This document shows, in pieces, positions 51,401 to 63,395 of a stretch of DNA of 64,000 nt. Source of the stretch: Lycocorax pyrrhopterus obiensis (taxonomy: Eukaryota > Chordata > Aves > Passeriformes > Paradisaeidae). The stretch covers positions 14,828,484-14,892,483 of the forward strand of contig JACSVZ010000004.1 in assembly GCA_014706295.1 (NCBI GenBank), written 5' to 3'. Below the pieces are notes generated by a model, which was given only the letters and a program-made list of their open reading frames with translations, made no database searches and had not been told where the DNA came from. Within the stretch, counting starts at the first letter, position 1; every line of letters begins with the position of its first letter. A program made the position numbers and the translations under genes.

Positions 51401-54400
51401 CTAATTACATAAAGGTGCTAAATTTCATACTCCATTAGTAGTCCTTATGCTATCCATCCCCAGAAGATTCAGAATTTAATTCAAGTCACTTGGTACTAAG
51501 GCACTGGATAAAACGGTAATTCTAATTATCAGCTCAAGAAACTCAGGAATGACAGCTTATGAAGTAGAAGGGCTCAGCATATCAGAAGTTCTCCCCTTCC
51601 CACTTTTAGAATTAAATAAAGATCTGCATTGCAGCAAAAGGAACAAACCTTGGATAACTTCCAGAGCTTTGATACACATTAGAATTGAAATACTTAAACA
51701 TGCATCTGTTACATTTTCTATAAATTACTGGGTTAGCAAATGGTGATGATTTGTCATCTTTCCCTCCTCACTTCTTACAATAGCATGTTTTCCTCCAAAA
51801 AACTATGTTCCTGATTTAAAACAGAGAGGGAGGAGACTCAACACTGTCAAACAGCTTTCTGATTTCACAGTTGTCAGTGCACTTGGGAAACAGTCCTTTT
51901 CTCACTGATCACTTTGCCAGCAACAACACAAAAAGTGATGACATTTAAGTGTCCCTCAGGTAACTGCAGTACCTGAGCAAGGACTGCTGACAGTGAAACT
52001 GGGGAACGGGGCAGGGATGAAACACGTACAGAGCTTGTACCACGATCTTGCATCCTGAAGGGGTTTTTTTAAATACTGATGCCACCCAGTGTCACGACAG
52101 AGTATTGCCAATCACCAATCACACAGACCTCACCCAAACCAGGTACTCACACCAACACCTACCAACTGCTTTTGCATTACTCTTGCAATAAGATTATAGA
52201 TAGGGCCATAGAGAAGATAAATTTGGTTACAATGTAGGATTCAGAAATTAATTTCCACCATGTAGAACAACTGGCTGCCTTTGACAGCACTTGGCTTCAC
52301 TGCACAGTGTTTTTTAGCAAGGGGAAGGGAGAAGCTGAAAGAGAGAAGGATGTGAAAACAGTGGTAGGGGTTGGGGCTTTTTCAGATATTTATAACTTTA
52401 CTGATCTTATGACCTAAAGGTTTGTTATTTAAAATTTAAATGTTCACAATTACCCTCTTCAAGATGCCAGTAAGTTAGGAAATGAGACTGGTTTGCAAGA
52501 GACATGCTGTGTCAAAAAGCCTTAATACAAAAAGTAAGGGGTAAATGCATGTGAGCTCAATAAACTATATACCCCTTTGGAGAGTAAACTGAGGCTTTTC
52601 AGAAAGCTTTGTTAAGAGTTGGACTTGATGATCCTTGTGGGTCCCTTCCAACTCAAAATATTCTGTGATTCTGTAATACCAACAACTTCAACATCAAAGT
52701 ATCTCTCCTACTTAAGCTGTGATAGTAGACAAGTAAAAGTCACATTTTAAACCATTATTTTTTTCCTGACAGTCGTATTAAAAGTAAAAAATATTCAGTG
52801 AAACATAGGGGAGAGAGAGAGAGAGAGAGAGAGAGAAGAGAGAGAGAGAAAGAACTTGGAAACAAACCCACTTAAACTTAGAATATTTTTGAAAGGAGTG
52901 AGAGAAAAAATGGGTTTTTCTTAATGTTCATGTGCTCACATGTAAACTATTTCATACTCATTCAACAACACACATAGAGCATTGCACATACCTGGTGCAA
53001 ATTTTGTTGTCCCACAAAATCTAACAATGCCTGTTCTCTGCCCCACCACCAGTACTCTGTCTCCAACCTGGATTTCTCCATCAAGAGCATTTTTCCTCGT
53101 GGTTGGGGAACTATACAGCCCTGATCAAGAGAAGAACAAGATATGAAATTAATGACATTAAATCTTTAAGAAAGTTTTCAACAGCAAGACAACTGATTAA
53201 TGAGCAGAGTATTTATCTCTAATACAGTGTACCTTCAACACAAATTTTGCTTAGACAAAGACTTGCTTTGTGCCAGCCTGAAAACTGGACTACAGCCTTT
53301 TCTCTGCTCTGAAAAGGTACAGTGACCAAATATAAAAACACTTTTCATCTTGAAGATGTTATAAAAAAATCTTTCTAGAAGTTGCCAAACTTAGGTTTGT
53401 GGTTAAACTACTTCACAAGCGTCTTTCTCAAACTATCTCAGATTCTGAAACAACACAAGTAGTTCTACATAAGTACTCAATGCAGCAGTGAACTCCCCCC
53501 CTGCAAAAACACACCTCAATACAACAGACCATACCAGCACTAATCTTAGATGAGGCAGAAGACACTCGAGTCAGGGCCTTTTTACTGCTGCTCGTTGAGT
53601 TCCGCTTCTTGGAGTAATTCCGTTTGCCTTCCAAGGAGGTAGTAGAAGAGGAAGAGCTGCTGTACCCAGGAAAACCTAAAAACATAAATGAAAGCTGTCC
53701 TTCAGGGATCCTATTTTGGAAAAGGACAGATGAGGCAGAAAGGAAAGCTTTTGTAAATACAGAAGTTGTCTGCTCTCCATGGAGGGCAGAATACAAAAAA
53801 GAGCCAAAGTCAGAACTTGTTACACAGCGTTTGCACAAACACCTCTCAGGAATGACAGCGGTGCAAGTGACCCTGCCTTGGGAATGTGGTGATAGAACAG
53901 GTCTCCAAAACCCATCTTTATTACTCTATGAAAGTTCATCTAAACAGTCCCAAGCATATTTATTAAAATACATGAGCTTCAGTAATAAGAGAGCATACTA
54001 CCAGCCTTTCAGCATCCAGCCTACTATAGATTTGACGAGAAGTGGAAGGAAGGTGATATTATGTGAGTGAATTATTGCCTGGATTAAAGCCTACTATATT
54101 CCATTACATACTGTATTAATATTAAAACCTGCACTATAAAACAAGAATGGGAAATAAATCACTTTTATCTCCATTTGCAAACCCTAAACTGTCCAATAAG
54201 ACTTATGTTCATCTTTCCTGCTTCCTTTTCAAGGCTCTTCCTCTTCTCCCCTTTCCTAACCCCTTCTGCCCAAAATGAGGCAGGGTACAGCAAGACACAC
54301 CTATGCCTCAGCTTATCAATGTGAAAAATTAACATAATATTGCTTATCAAACTTTCCAGACTTTTGAGAGGCTTAATCCATTAGTTTTTGCAAACAGCTT

Positions 54401-57400
54401 GGTATCGACGCAGGGTTAGTTTATTCAATGTCAATTAGTCCTCCACTTTTGCAAAACAATAAAGAACTGAGGAAAGGCAAATGCAGTGGATGTGAACAAA
54501 AGCCGAGGACAGAAATCTGAAGACTCTGAGATACTCACTGCAGCTATGCTACAATGAAGAAAATGCAAATTACTGACTAAATGGTGACTAAAGAGGCAAA
54601 CTTCAGCTGCATGTCCGAGGTATAAATACACGTGCATTTGCAAACACATGCTACACGTCCTTACTTAGAAGCCAGTCCAGGGATGGATTCACTGGAGGTC
54701 AGACCACCATTTTTACAGGGATGCAACAAAAACTGCTCCAACTACACCTGTCATCAAGATACTTCATTTTGTGGGAAATCACAGGGTGGGAGAAAGAAGA
54801 GCAGAAAGGACTTCAGCAGGTCCCATTAATTGATTCCTTTTCCTTCAGGCAAAACAATTATTTGTTGTAACACTCCTGACAGGTGAGTATTTGGCCTGTT
54901 CTTAAAAACCTCCCATCAGGGAGATCTCAAGATTTCCTCAGTAGTGTATTTCACCACATAATTATCTCTAATGTTATAGGAGTTTTCCCCTTAATATAAA
55001 ACCTCAATCACCACTGGTTTAGATCAAGGTTTTTTACTCCCACTACACATGCAGAGTGGGTTATACTATTCCTTTTATTCCAAAGCTTCCAGTTTCATGC
55101 CTTTCATCTTCTGTCTTTCTAATCACACAAATTTCAAGTCTTTACTCCTAAGTCGCATTTTATACATCCAGTTATTGTCGTGTCTTTTCTGAATTCTCTC
55201 TGAATTCACAACTATTCACTCACAGAAGATAGGAAAAGACGCTTTTCTTCACAGACCTGCTGGAGCAAGTCCAAAGGAGACCGTGAAGATGTTTAGAGGG
55301 ATGGAACACCTTTCCTACATGGAAAGGCTGAGAGAGTTGAGGTTGGTCAGCCCCAGAGAGGCCTTATTGTGGCCCTTCAGTGCATGATGGGGGCCTACAA
55401 GAAAGATGGACAGACTTTTCACACGTGCATGCAGAGATAGCACAAGGGGTAGAGGCTTCAAACTGACAGAAAGGAGGCTTAGATCAGATATCAGGAAGAA
55501 GTTCTTTACTGTGAGGGTGGGAGGCACTGGAACAGCTTGCCCAGAGAAGCTGTGGATGCCCCTCGATGATCTTTAAGGTCCCTTCCAACTCAAACTATTC
55601 TGTGATTCTATGACTTAAAGAAGGCATATTCAAATTCACACTTCAAATTATTTCACAGAAATACCGTTTTTACCAACACTTATGATTTTATAGACAAAAC
55701 TTCAAAGGAGACACGACTTTTAGGGTTTGTTCAAGACAGCTGAAAGTGAGGTCCCTTCGTGTTTCAAGTTCAGCAAAGTACTGCTGTAGTAGAAGTTGTT
55801 ATCCAATTGTGAAACTAGACAATTGCAGGGAATGATTCACATGCAAAAGGCACTCTTTAAAAGCTAGTTTCATTTTTCATATTTGAAGCCTGGTGAGTCT
55901 GCCACGATACAACGCCAAGACTGTTAAGCACTGTTAGGTGGGAACACTTTATTACAGAAGCATGAACATACAGATAGAGGAGAGAAAAAAATGCCAACAG
56001 AATATTAAAGTCTAGGCAGCAACAATACAGGGCAAAAGGTCTCTCTCAGACACCTCAGCTGGTAATTCTGCAGATCCTCTGCAAGATCATTTATTAAGAG
56101 CCAGCTTTAAGGGCTTGTCTATGTTCCTGCCCAAGTATTCAGACAGAAGTGGTTACCAAAACAACACAGAATGCCAGCCAAACATCCACACAAATTACTT
56201 TGCTCCCAGAAAACTAAATGCCTACAGCCTGCTTGGGACTTGAATATAATATAAACAAGCAAGGCACCTTTTTTCTGTAGTGTAGATACAAGGCTTTTAC
56301 AGAGGTAGGGCAGCAATAATACTGCTTCTGCTATACACAGAATTTTTCTTAAGATGTTAAAAAAAATTAAAAATTAGTTCATTACCATCTTTTGCAGGTA
56401 CAGCTTTTCCCCTGCTAGCAGTCATAAAGTTGTTTTCAGAAGCATTGTCTCTTTTTGCCACATTTAGGCCTATAAAAATAATAGATACAATTAAATAGAT
56501 ACATCCTAACAAATAATAATAATTTTACAGGAAAGTCATGTACAAAAACAATTTGACAGATTTGCAGATTACTGGATGCATGGAAAAATGGATAAAACTG
56601 TACAATTCCTTAGACACTTGATAAATGGGTAAAACGAGACTGCAGAATTGTTTGGATGGATAAGCACAGACAGGAAACCCCTTAACACATTAAACCAGTC
56701 CAAACTATCTTGCCAAACAATAAACAAATGGCCTACAAAATACTAATTTTTATACTGAAGGAGTTTTATTTAAATCTTTCAAACATCCGTATCGATAACA
56801 TTCACTTTTATAGTGCTTAAGATCTACTATTCACCAGGATTAATTTCACAATTTCTGCATTAAAGATTACACATCAACATTTTGAGAGAGATTTGAGATC
56901 AGATCTTCATTCAGAATACAAATAGTGACATAAGCATGCCAATATGATTTTTAAGAGCCTAACTCTCAGAGCAGCAATGTTGTGGTATGTGTAGGAACTT
57001 GTACTCCCACCTAAGTTATAATTTGCAAAAAGTCATTTTGCATTTCTGACAGTTTCCTACCCTAACTCAATGAAGAACAAGCTTATCTATGATTTACCCA
57101 CTCCCTGTCATAAAAGAAAAATCACATCTTTTTTATTTAACTGCCTCTCTCAGCTTAATTCAGCCACAGAGACTGAACTAGTTTGCAAGTGTAGTGTATT
57201 TCCCAAAATTTTATGGCTTAGCCATTAAGGCATCAGATCAAAAAACTAGTGTTTGTGATTGATAACACATTTCTTAATTTTATCTCAATAATCCTCTTCC
57301 TAGAAACTTGAAAAAGTTCTTTTCTCATCAATCTGATGGATTATTCAAATCCAGTAGAACCAAATAAAATTTCAAAACCCCAACACAATATTATATTTTA

Positions 57401-60400
57401 CTTTGCACCTTATAGCCTTATCTACAAAAAGCATATTAATTTTTCTTGAATCATTACAAACCAATGTATGGCAGGAAGAGAGTTTAAAGGAAAGAAATGT
57501 GACCTGGTGATGCACATAAACTCTGATTTCTGCCTTAAAGCAAGGCATCAAATGTTTAAGTTTTACAAAGACACAAATGCATCTTTGTGACAGAAAAGGT
57601 GGTTTATGCCTAAACTGTCTGCAACAAAGCTGTCTGTCACAAAGGAAAACTCCCTCCCATTATAGTTTAATGGGTTACAAACAGTTCACAACAAAGTGAA
57701 TCAAACACTGGAAAACATTTAACAGAAGTCATCAGCTTGGATCTGCTCCTGAGCAATACTCCCAAACTCCTTATCCCATGAAGCCTTTTATGCAAGATGC
57801 CCAATTATAAATAGCTTTAATCTTGTGCTAATTGTAAATACAGACACTTAAAACTTACTCCCCCCTCAATCTATGCAGAGAAGAATTACATAAGTCATCC
57901 AAAAAGCTGTCAAAATGCATCTTTTCCTGGCACCAGCCTGGTGCATTGTTCCTATACCCTGCATATTACTGGCGAAGTGTGCAGTGTTTTAGGGTGCTTA
58001 GGTAAATTCAAGTAGAATGTGTGTTATCTTCCATCCCTTAAGCTGTGCTGCCTTAGTGTGAGTCACCTAAACAGGGCTGAAAAGGCAAAAGAAATGCTAA
58101 TGAAATATTTAATCACATTATTACATAGGCAGCCAAACACAGAGGGGACCAGATTATGCATGGCCAGCACTGCACACAGCAGGGAAGAGTTGGTTCTCCA
58201 AACAACTTGGAACCTGAACAGTCAGAAAACATGGATCTTTCACTCCACAGGGAGGGAACTTACACAGAAGGATTAAGTAATTTGAGCAAATTACTAAGAA
58301 ACTAAACCAGAGCCAGAGACTGAGCCCATAACTCCAATCAGTAGACTGAGGCCTTATTACAAGGACAACCTTTCTCTTCTAATTTGGCACTGGTTTTACT
58401 CAGATAATTAGCAGATAAAACACAATGAGTTAAATAGTTCCTTGATCGTGTTGCCAGAAAATAAATCTCTTCAATTTTTAGACATAAAGGTGTACAGATT
58501 ATTTACTAGACTTTCATTCCTTGCAAATTCTTCAGGAATATCTTAGTAAATGGAACCTCATTAAATTGAAACACTTAACTGGTATCACAGCCAATTAGAA
58601 ATTACCTTAATGGCTCAAGAATAAATGTTGTGGTGAGGATTTTTTTTTATAGAGTATGTAAAGAGTAGAAACTGTCATAGTACATCAGATCCCTGTAATC
58701 CCTCCAAAGCTACACACAGTGTCCTTCCAGTACCACTTCACAGGCCAGTGAACTTGGAGTTAATAAATACCTTATCACCTTCTCATCTCAAGTTATGAAC
58801 TAATTCCAAACAAGTATTTTAATACCAAGATTTACTAATTCTTAAAGATTAATATCTCTCCATCCTGTGTCAACACCCAAGAAAATACTCACCAGAATTC
58901 ACTTTGGAAGTTATGTGTGTCACATCTACTTTCTTGGATTTGATCAAAGGTGAAGACCGCACAGAAGAGCTTCGTACAGTGCTTTTTTTGTGATCAGAAG
59001 CCTTGCTTATTTTGGAAAGGGGTGCAAAGATACCTGGAGAGAAAATTGTATGTGCCAACAAAGAACCATGGATAATGTTAACGTAACAACACTTTCCATC
59101 TACCATCTCTCACAGCAATTAATTTAGGGGGTTTTTTTCAGCCGCAATCATAACTTGCTATGCTGACAAAGCACTTGCAGGGTAGGAAGGACAAGCTCAA
59201 TTGAACAGTGAAACCAAAATCCTCATCAAGCAACTTGAACAGAGTAAGTTGGAAGAAGTCAGTAAGACTATCAATTAGAATCTCCTTTTTGTCCTATCAG
59301 TAACATTCAGTCTCCACTGCTACAAAACACAGGACCTTTGTATGTCCTGTGTGTCCATGGCACATCAATTAAAATACCTCAAGCTCAAAGTTAGAAAACA
59401 ACTGCAAGTATGACTATCTTACCAAGGAACACAAAGCACATAAAGAAACATGGCTATTACTGTTATAATACAAACAAGTAGTTTCAACAGTACAGATGAA
59501 AAACCAGGAAATCTCACAGTTTCAAGGAAATAACCAGAAATTTCCACTGGTTGGTTGTTTCAGTGGTTTTGCAAATTACTGCAGCCAAAGCAGTAGGAAC
59601 AGCTAAAATAACCAATAAATCAAACAAAGCACTACAAAGAAAAGCACCAGAATCTGCTACCTGTTTTTATCCTCCCTAAACATTCATATCTTCCAGTACT
59701 CTTTAAAAGTTGGGGAGTTTAAAAATTTAAGAAAAAGAAAATAAAGGCTATACCGCGTTTTGGTGCACACTTGAAGTACTGGACTTTTCCAACACTTCCA
59801 TTGTTCTTTCCTTCTGGTTCATCCAGCTCTACACCAGCCCACTGGCCACTGGCAAATTCCGTTGTGCCACAAAATCTTAAGGTACCAACCTACAAGAAAA
59901 TCATCAACACAGAATGGGTTTGTTAAACAAGTTTTGTTCATGAGAAAATAGTAAAGGCTATGAAAGAGACAGCAAGTCATCTCCAAGCTCTTTATCACAA
60001 AAATACAAACATCATTTCCCTCACTTATTCACATTCTTACCTTTCAACACCACTCAATACATTTTCCAAAACATCTTAGTCCTTCTGTGTATATTTTGCA
60101 TTTAACAGCAGCCATGGTTATGGACAGATCTCACCACAGACAAGAATTAGACATTAAGAACCACTGTAAATACACCTCTAGGTCAGCAAGGTACAGGAGC
60201 ACACGCCCAATGAGAGGTTTTACTTTCACTGTTTATACAACAAGAATTACAGAATCAGGGGCTAGGTATCTTCCTGAACTGCAGTTTCCATAGAAATATT
60301 AGATTAGAAAAATCTATAAGGGCCTAAATACATACATACAAATACATATATTTTTATATACATAGTCAAGGTTCAAGGGTAAACTTCAGGGCATAATAAT

Positions 60401-63395
60401 TTTTTTCTTTGGAAAAGATTCCTAAGTCTTCTATTCCCTCCTTATGACTAAACAAAATTTTAAAAGCCAGCAAATGTTTTAAACATTTGCTGTTGCTTCA
60501 ATATATACCATAAACTCTGAACAGATAAGCATATGAAGCATATCAAGACAGACCAGTCTTGCTGGTGGACCTCATTCTCTGCAAACACACACTATAAGCT
60601 CACACACTTCAAACAAACAGGGGAGGAATAACTAAGCGAGATGCATTTAACATTGATTTAAATTCCTTTTCATATTTGATTTTTAAATTAGTTTTAGTAA
60701 TAAAAACCTTTGATCTTTCAGTTGCTCAGTTTTCCTCATCTCATGTGACCTTAATACTATCAGTTCATTTTACACTATGCCTCCACTGTTTAATCCAACC
60801 CTCAGAGAGTAAACAGATAGAAACAATTTTATTTTTTTTCTATAAAACCTTTCAGCTACTCTCTCCTAATGTCTGTAAGGAAATAAACATGTCCCAGAGC
60901 CTGCTCTCTTATGCTGAAGATCTCCTTTAAACTTGATTGTTATAGGCAGGTATGTCACACTAATCTAGACTGAGACCTTTTAGCTACCAACACAGGGATC
61001 AAGTTCAGCCAGAGGAAGCTCAGCCAAGCAGCACCACAGATTCTTACAATTCCTCCACTTACTTTCCAGGCACCAGCCAAAGGGCACTTACTGAGCAGAG
61101 AGAAGAGATCAGCCAGTACCTTAAACTGGAGATGGGAGATGGCAAAACTGCGGCTCCCATTTTGCCCTAGGACTTGTGCAAGCAAGCAGCACAGGATCTC
61201 TCTCACACGAGAAAGAGCAGGAGCAGTTTCCTCCCAGCTCCTGGTCTCCCTGCACTCCCATTTCATCAGATGTGATCCAAATGGACACTCAGCCTAGCAG
61301 AGCAGGAGCTGGTGGAGCTGTGGGGCCCCGAATCACATACACATAAACACCTGCTTACACAGCTTCCTACCCTGTAAGACAACCGGAATGACAGGCGCAG
61401 TAGGAGCCAAGAGAGGAATCCATTCTCCCTCTGGCATCTACTGTGTTTGGCTTTCAAGCTTCATTAAAGCTGACATATTAGGAGACTGCAGAAGCAGGAA
61501 AGAGAACAGGAACCTGTAAATATAGCTCCAAAAAATGCTGCTGTTCCAAGTGCCCTCATCCCAGCTTCCGTATTCTGGAATGGGAACTCATCCAGAAGAA
61601 GGTTAAAAACGGGGCACCATTTTCATCATCCTGTTTTCACTTTTGCTCCACCCTGCAGGAATTTAGGAGTGTCGAGGGTGAGGGGAAGGCAGGGCTGAGA
61701 ACAACTTCTCCATTCAGGCTAATGGAGAAAAGGGGTGGGAAGCGATGTGGGAGTACTGCACAACAGCTCCTCGCACACAAAGGAAGGAAAGGAGGAAAGC
61801 TGACGTGGAAATGGAAGTTCAAAAAGCACAATCACATTCCTTCTTCCCACCTGCTCTGGAACAGATTTGGCTCCCTTAAAGAAAAACAAGCTAGCTGCAA
61901 AGCCCGGCTGGGCTGCGGCACCACAAAACAGCTTCCAACAACTTCTTAAAACACACTGCAACAGCATAATCAATCAGAAGAATAAAAGTAACCAAACCCA
62001 GGCAGCTCTACCCATGCACAGTGAGCACATTACAGCACAAACCATTCTGTGGGCCTTCCTCAGAGGAAAGATACACAAGAGCACCAATTTCATCACCTTC
62101 TTGCTCTAAAGCCTCCGTTAACTTGCACTTACGTTATCTGCCCTTGCTGCCACTGTGATTTCTGATAAAGAAACTTCTGTCTTTAAAGAGTAAGTGGCTT
62201 TCTGTACACACTTCAGTTAAAATGCCTTCTGCATAGCTAGTGATTCCTTCACTTTTCCTGATCCAATTTCAAGAACACACCAAATTAAAACACACAATGG
62301 AAGCTGCTTCGCACTCTCGCTGGAGATCACTTTAGGACATTTCAGTTGTGACAGTTACAAACCTGAAGTTACATTAGGAAAACTACTAAAGCTAAAGCTA
62401 TTCAAACATAAAATTTTGCTCACAAATGCTTTCAATATTTACCAGGAAAAAAACTACTTCTTTAAAAGAGTTCTAGCACTGTTAAATCATTTTAGATCCC
62501 TTGCTATCAGAGCAAATAAAAAGTCTGATATTGCATTCAGTATTCAATGTTACAGTTTTCAAATGCATTTTTAAAAACGTGGCTATCATGGTAGCTTCCA
62601 AAAGGCTATTCAAATTTGAGCTAAACCTCTATTAGCTATATTCTTACACTTCCACAGAACCACGTAACAACCCTGTTGGCACAGCACTGCTTCAAAGATT
62701 TTAGCTGCATTGCACCAGTGAAATTGGGTTACTATAGGCTAAGCAGAACTGAAGGGTTTTTTTTTTCCTGCCTTCTGGAAACTATCAGGAGTACTTCATG
62801 AATGCACACTCCTAACAAAGCTGGGCAACTCACAAAGTAATTTGTGAATTTTACCATCACTTTGATGTGACACCAAAAACATTAATAAAAGTTGAGTCAT
62901 GCTGATGTACTATAGGAGACTGCTAAAAATCATTCACAGACACAAATGCAGCCTATGCCTCTCAAAACTGCTTTTCATAATAATGACTTTATCACACAAC
63001 TCTTCAGCTTATTACTTTCTGTAACCAGTTCCTTGCTGCCATCCAGAGATCACGCCTTCGAGAAAGCATTTCAGACCCTCAAACTGAAGCATGTCTCCAA
63101 AGGGGTAAGTAAATGGACTCTAGGAGTTATGAGGGTAGTACCAGGTTGGTGGCCATACCTTCTGTCCTGCAATAACAACACGATCTCCCAGCTTCAGGCC
63201 AAGCGATAAAAGCATGGCCCTGCCTGTGACGTGGTCATAGGTTGGAATCATGGCTTTGGAGATGTCACACGAGAGAGGCACTGCATCCAGCAGTATCTGC
63301 TTGATTTCCTTTGCACTGGCTGCTGCATCTGCCATTTCCAGTGGCATATCTACTGGATCAGGAACCACATCTGCTGGAATCTGCCCTTTGTCATT
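48082..63395 (-). CDS. CLIP4: CLIP4, last ten coding exons (gene-level entry, 5' end outside window)
   Basis: Ten minus-strand exons, 1452 coding bases or 483 residues plus stop, join in perfect phase. They match the C-terminal two thirds of CAP-Gly domain containing linker protein 4. CAP-Gly domains bind the C-terminal EEY/F or EExxY tails of tubulin and end-binding proteins, so the protein is expected at microtubules. Order: end of the ankyrin region, CAP-Gly 1 (GKNNG), Ser/Lys-rich linker, CAP-Gly 2 (GKNDG), linker with FRRSLSTTSASSQKE, CAP-Gly 3 (GKNDG), C-terminus LVDDIC. The three-domain layout and linkers separate it from CLIP1/2 (coiled-coil, two CAP-Gly) and CLIP3. The ankyrin-repeat exons, about 220 residues by comparison with human, lie to the right. 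Confidence 0.96.
49058..49130 (-). CDS. CLIP4: CLIP4 exon: Ser/Arg-rich linker
   Basis: Encodes GFRRSLSTTSASSQKEINRR then NAFVR, almost identical to the human CLIP4 linker. 73 bases, acceptor CCACTCAG, donor TTAG|GTGAGT. No open frame of useful length marks it; it was found from splice sites and homology. Confidence 0.93.
49791..49855 (-). CDS. CLIP4: CLIP4 exon: short linker
   Basis: Encodes LTGSLDSLTETSWSKGTYTF then PG, aligning with the human linker segment after CAP-Gly 2, though this part is less conserved. 65 bases, acceptor GCTTTTCAG, donor CCAG|GTAGGA; phase fits both neighbours. Confidence 0.88.
50626..50749 (-). CDS. CLIP4: CLIP4 exon: second half of CAP-Gly 2
   Basis: Encodes FWCGIELDKPHGKNDGSVGG, then VQYFSCLPRYGIFAPPSRVQ. 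It contains the GKNDG signature. 124 bases, acceptor GCAATGTAG, donor AGAG|GTGAGC. Confidence 0.97.
52616..52675 (+). mobile_element. CR1 LINE 3'-end fragment
   Basis: AGTTGGACTTGATGATCCTT, then GGTCCCTTCCAACTCAAAAT and ATTCTGTGATTCTGTA form the typical CR1 3' terminus. Only about 60 bases survive, in a CLIP4 intron and antisense to that gene. Confidence 0.92.
52810..52850. repeat. (GA)n microsatellite
   Basis: GA dinucleotide repeats over about 40 bases with a single AAG interruption, in a CLIP4 intron. On the CLIP4 sense strand it reads as (TC)n. Confidence 0.95.
52992..53120 (-). CDS. CLIP4: CLIP4 exon: first half of CAP-Gly 2
   Basis: Encodes GLYSSPTTRKNALDGEIQVG, then DRVLVVGQRTGIVRFCGTTK and FAPG. 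GDRVLV...G.VRF.G is the start of the CAP-Gly fold. 129 bases, acceptor TTGATCAG, donor CCAG|GTATGT. Confidence 0.96.
53535..53675 (-). CDS. CLIP4: CLIP4 exon: serine-rich linker
   Basis: Encodes GFPGYSSSSSSTTSLEGKRN, then YSKKRNSTSSSKKALTRVSS and ASSKISAG. A Ser/Thr/Lys-rich, probably disordered linker between CAP-Gly 1 and 2, the counterpart of a similarly composed human segment. 141 bases, acceptor TTTTTAG, donor GCTG|GTATGG. Confidence 0.92.
55255..55614 (+). mobile_element. CR1 LINE 3' fragment (about 360 bp)
   Basis: Contains the standard CR1 3' landmarks in order: GGAGCAAGTCCAAAGGAGA, ACATGGAAAGGCTGAGAGAG, TCAGGAAGAAGTTCTTTACT, GAACAGCTTGCCCAGAGAAG, GGTCCCTTCCAACTC and ATTCTGTGATTCTATGA. 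It is 5'-truncated and carries no intact reverse transcriptase. It sits in a CLIP4 intron, antisense to the gene. Confidence 0.95.
56386..56469 (-). CDS. CLIP4: CLIP4 exon: linker
   Basis: Encodes GLNVAKRDNASENNFMTASR then GKAVPAKDG. 84 bases with correct phase at both ends; acceptor TTTTTATAG, donor GATG|GTAATG. It aligns with the variable human linker following the KVNTG segment, so support comes mainly from phase, splice sites and position. Confidence 0.88.
56470..58892 (-). other. CLIP4: CLIP4 intron (2.4 kb)
   Basis: AT-rich intron with no coding segment recognised. Holds one possible MIR-like relic near 58250-58340. Confidence 0.8.
58250..58340 (+). repeat. Possible MIR-like SINE relic
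   Basis: CACAGAAGGATTAAGTAATT, then CCAGAGCCAGAGACTGAGCC and CATAACTCCAATCAG follow the order of the forward MIR tail (agaggttaagtaacttg...gcagagc...gaaccca...ctccag). Diverged and by-eye only. Confidence 0.35.
58893..59033 (-). CDS. CLIP4: CLIP4 exon: end of CAP-Gly 1 and basic linker
   Basis: Encodes GIFAPLSKISKASDHKKSTV, then RSSSVRSSPLIKSKKVDVTH and ITSKVNSG. GIFAPLSKISK ends CAP-Gly 1; the rest is a Ser/Lys/Arg-rich linker. The VDVTHITSKVNSG stretch matches the human counterpart closely. 141 bases, acceptor TCTCTCCAG, donor TCTG|GTGAGT. Confidence 0.95.
59754..59889 (-). CDS. CLIP4: CLIP4 exon: core of CAP-Gly 1
   Basis: Encodes VGTLRFCGTTEFASGQWAGV, then ELDEPEGKNNGSVGKVQYFK and CAPKR. 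The binding signature is GKNNG instead of GKNDG, as it is in the human protein. The final Arg before GIFAP replaces a tyrosine of human CLIP4. 136 bases, acceptor CTTGTAG, donor CGCG|GTATAG. Confidence 0.96.
59890..63158 (-). other. CLIP4: CLIP4 intron (3.3 kb)
   Basis: Largest CLIP4 intron in the window. No exon recognised. Contains a near-perfect palindrome at 60468-60492. Small open frames on both strands (60955-61266, 61637-61973) have no family resemblance. Confidence 0.8.
60468..60492. repeat. Perfect palindrome, 12-bp arms with 1-base centre
   Basis: CAGCAAATGTTT and AAACATTTGCTG flank a single T, giving a 25-base palindrome in a CLIP4 intron. Confidence 0.9.
63159..63395 (-). CDS. 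CLIP4: CLIP4 exon: end of ankyrin region and start of CAP-Gly 1
   Basis: Encodes NDKGQIPADVVPDPVDMPLE, then MADAAASAKEIKQILLDAVP, a stretch leading to YDHVTGRAMLLSLGLKLGDR and VVIAGQK. NDKGQIPADVV is the tail of an ankyrin repeat; LKLGDRVVIAGQK opens CAP-Gly 1. Exactly 79 codons in phase 0, acceptor TTTCTACAG, donor AAG|GTATGG. It is the most 5' CLIP4 exon visible. Confidence 0.97.
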
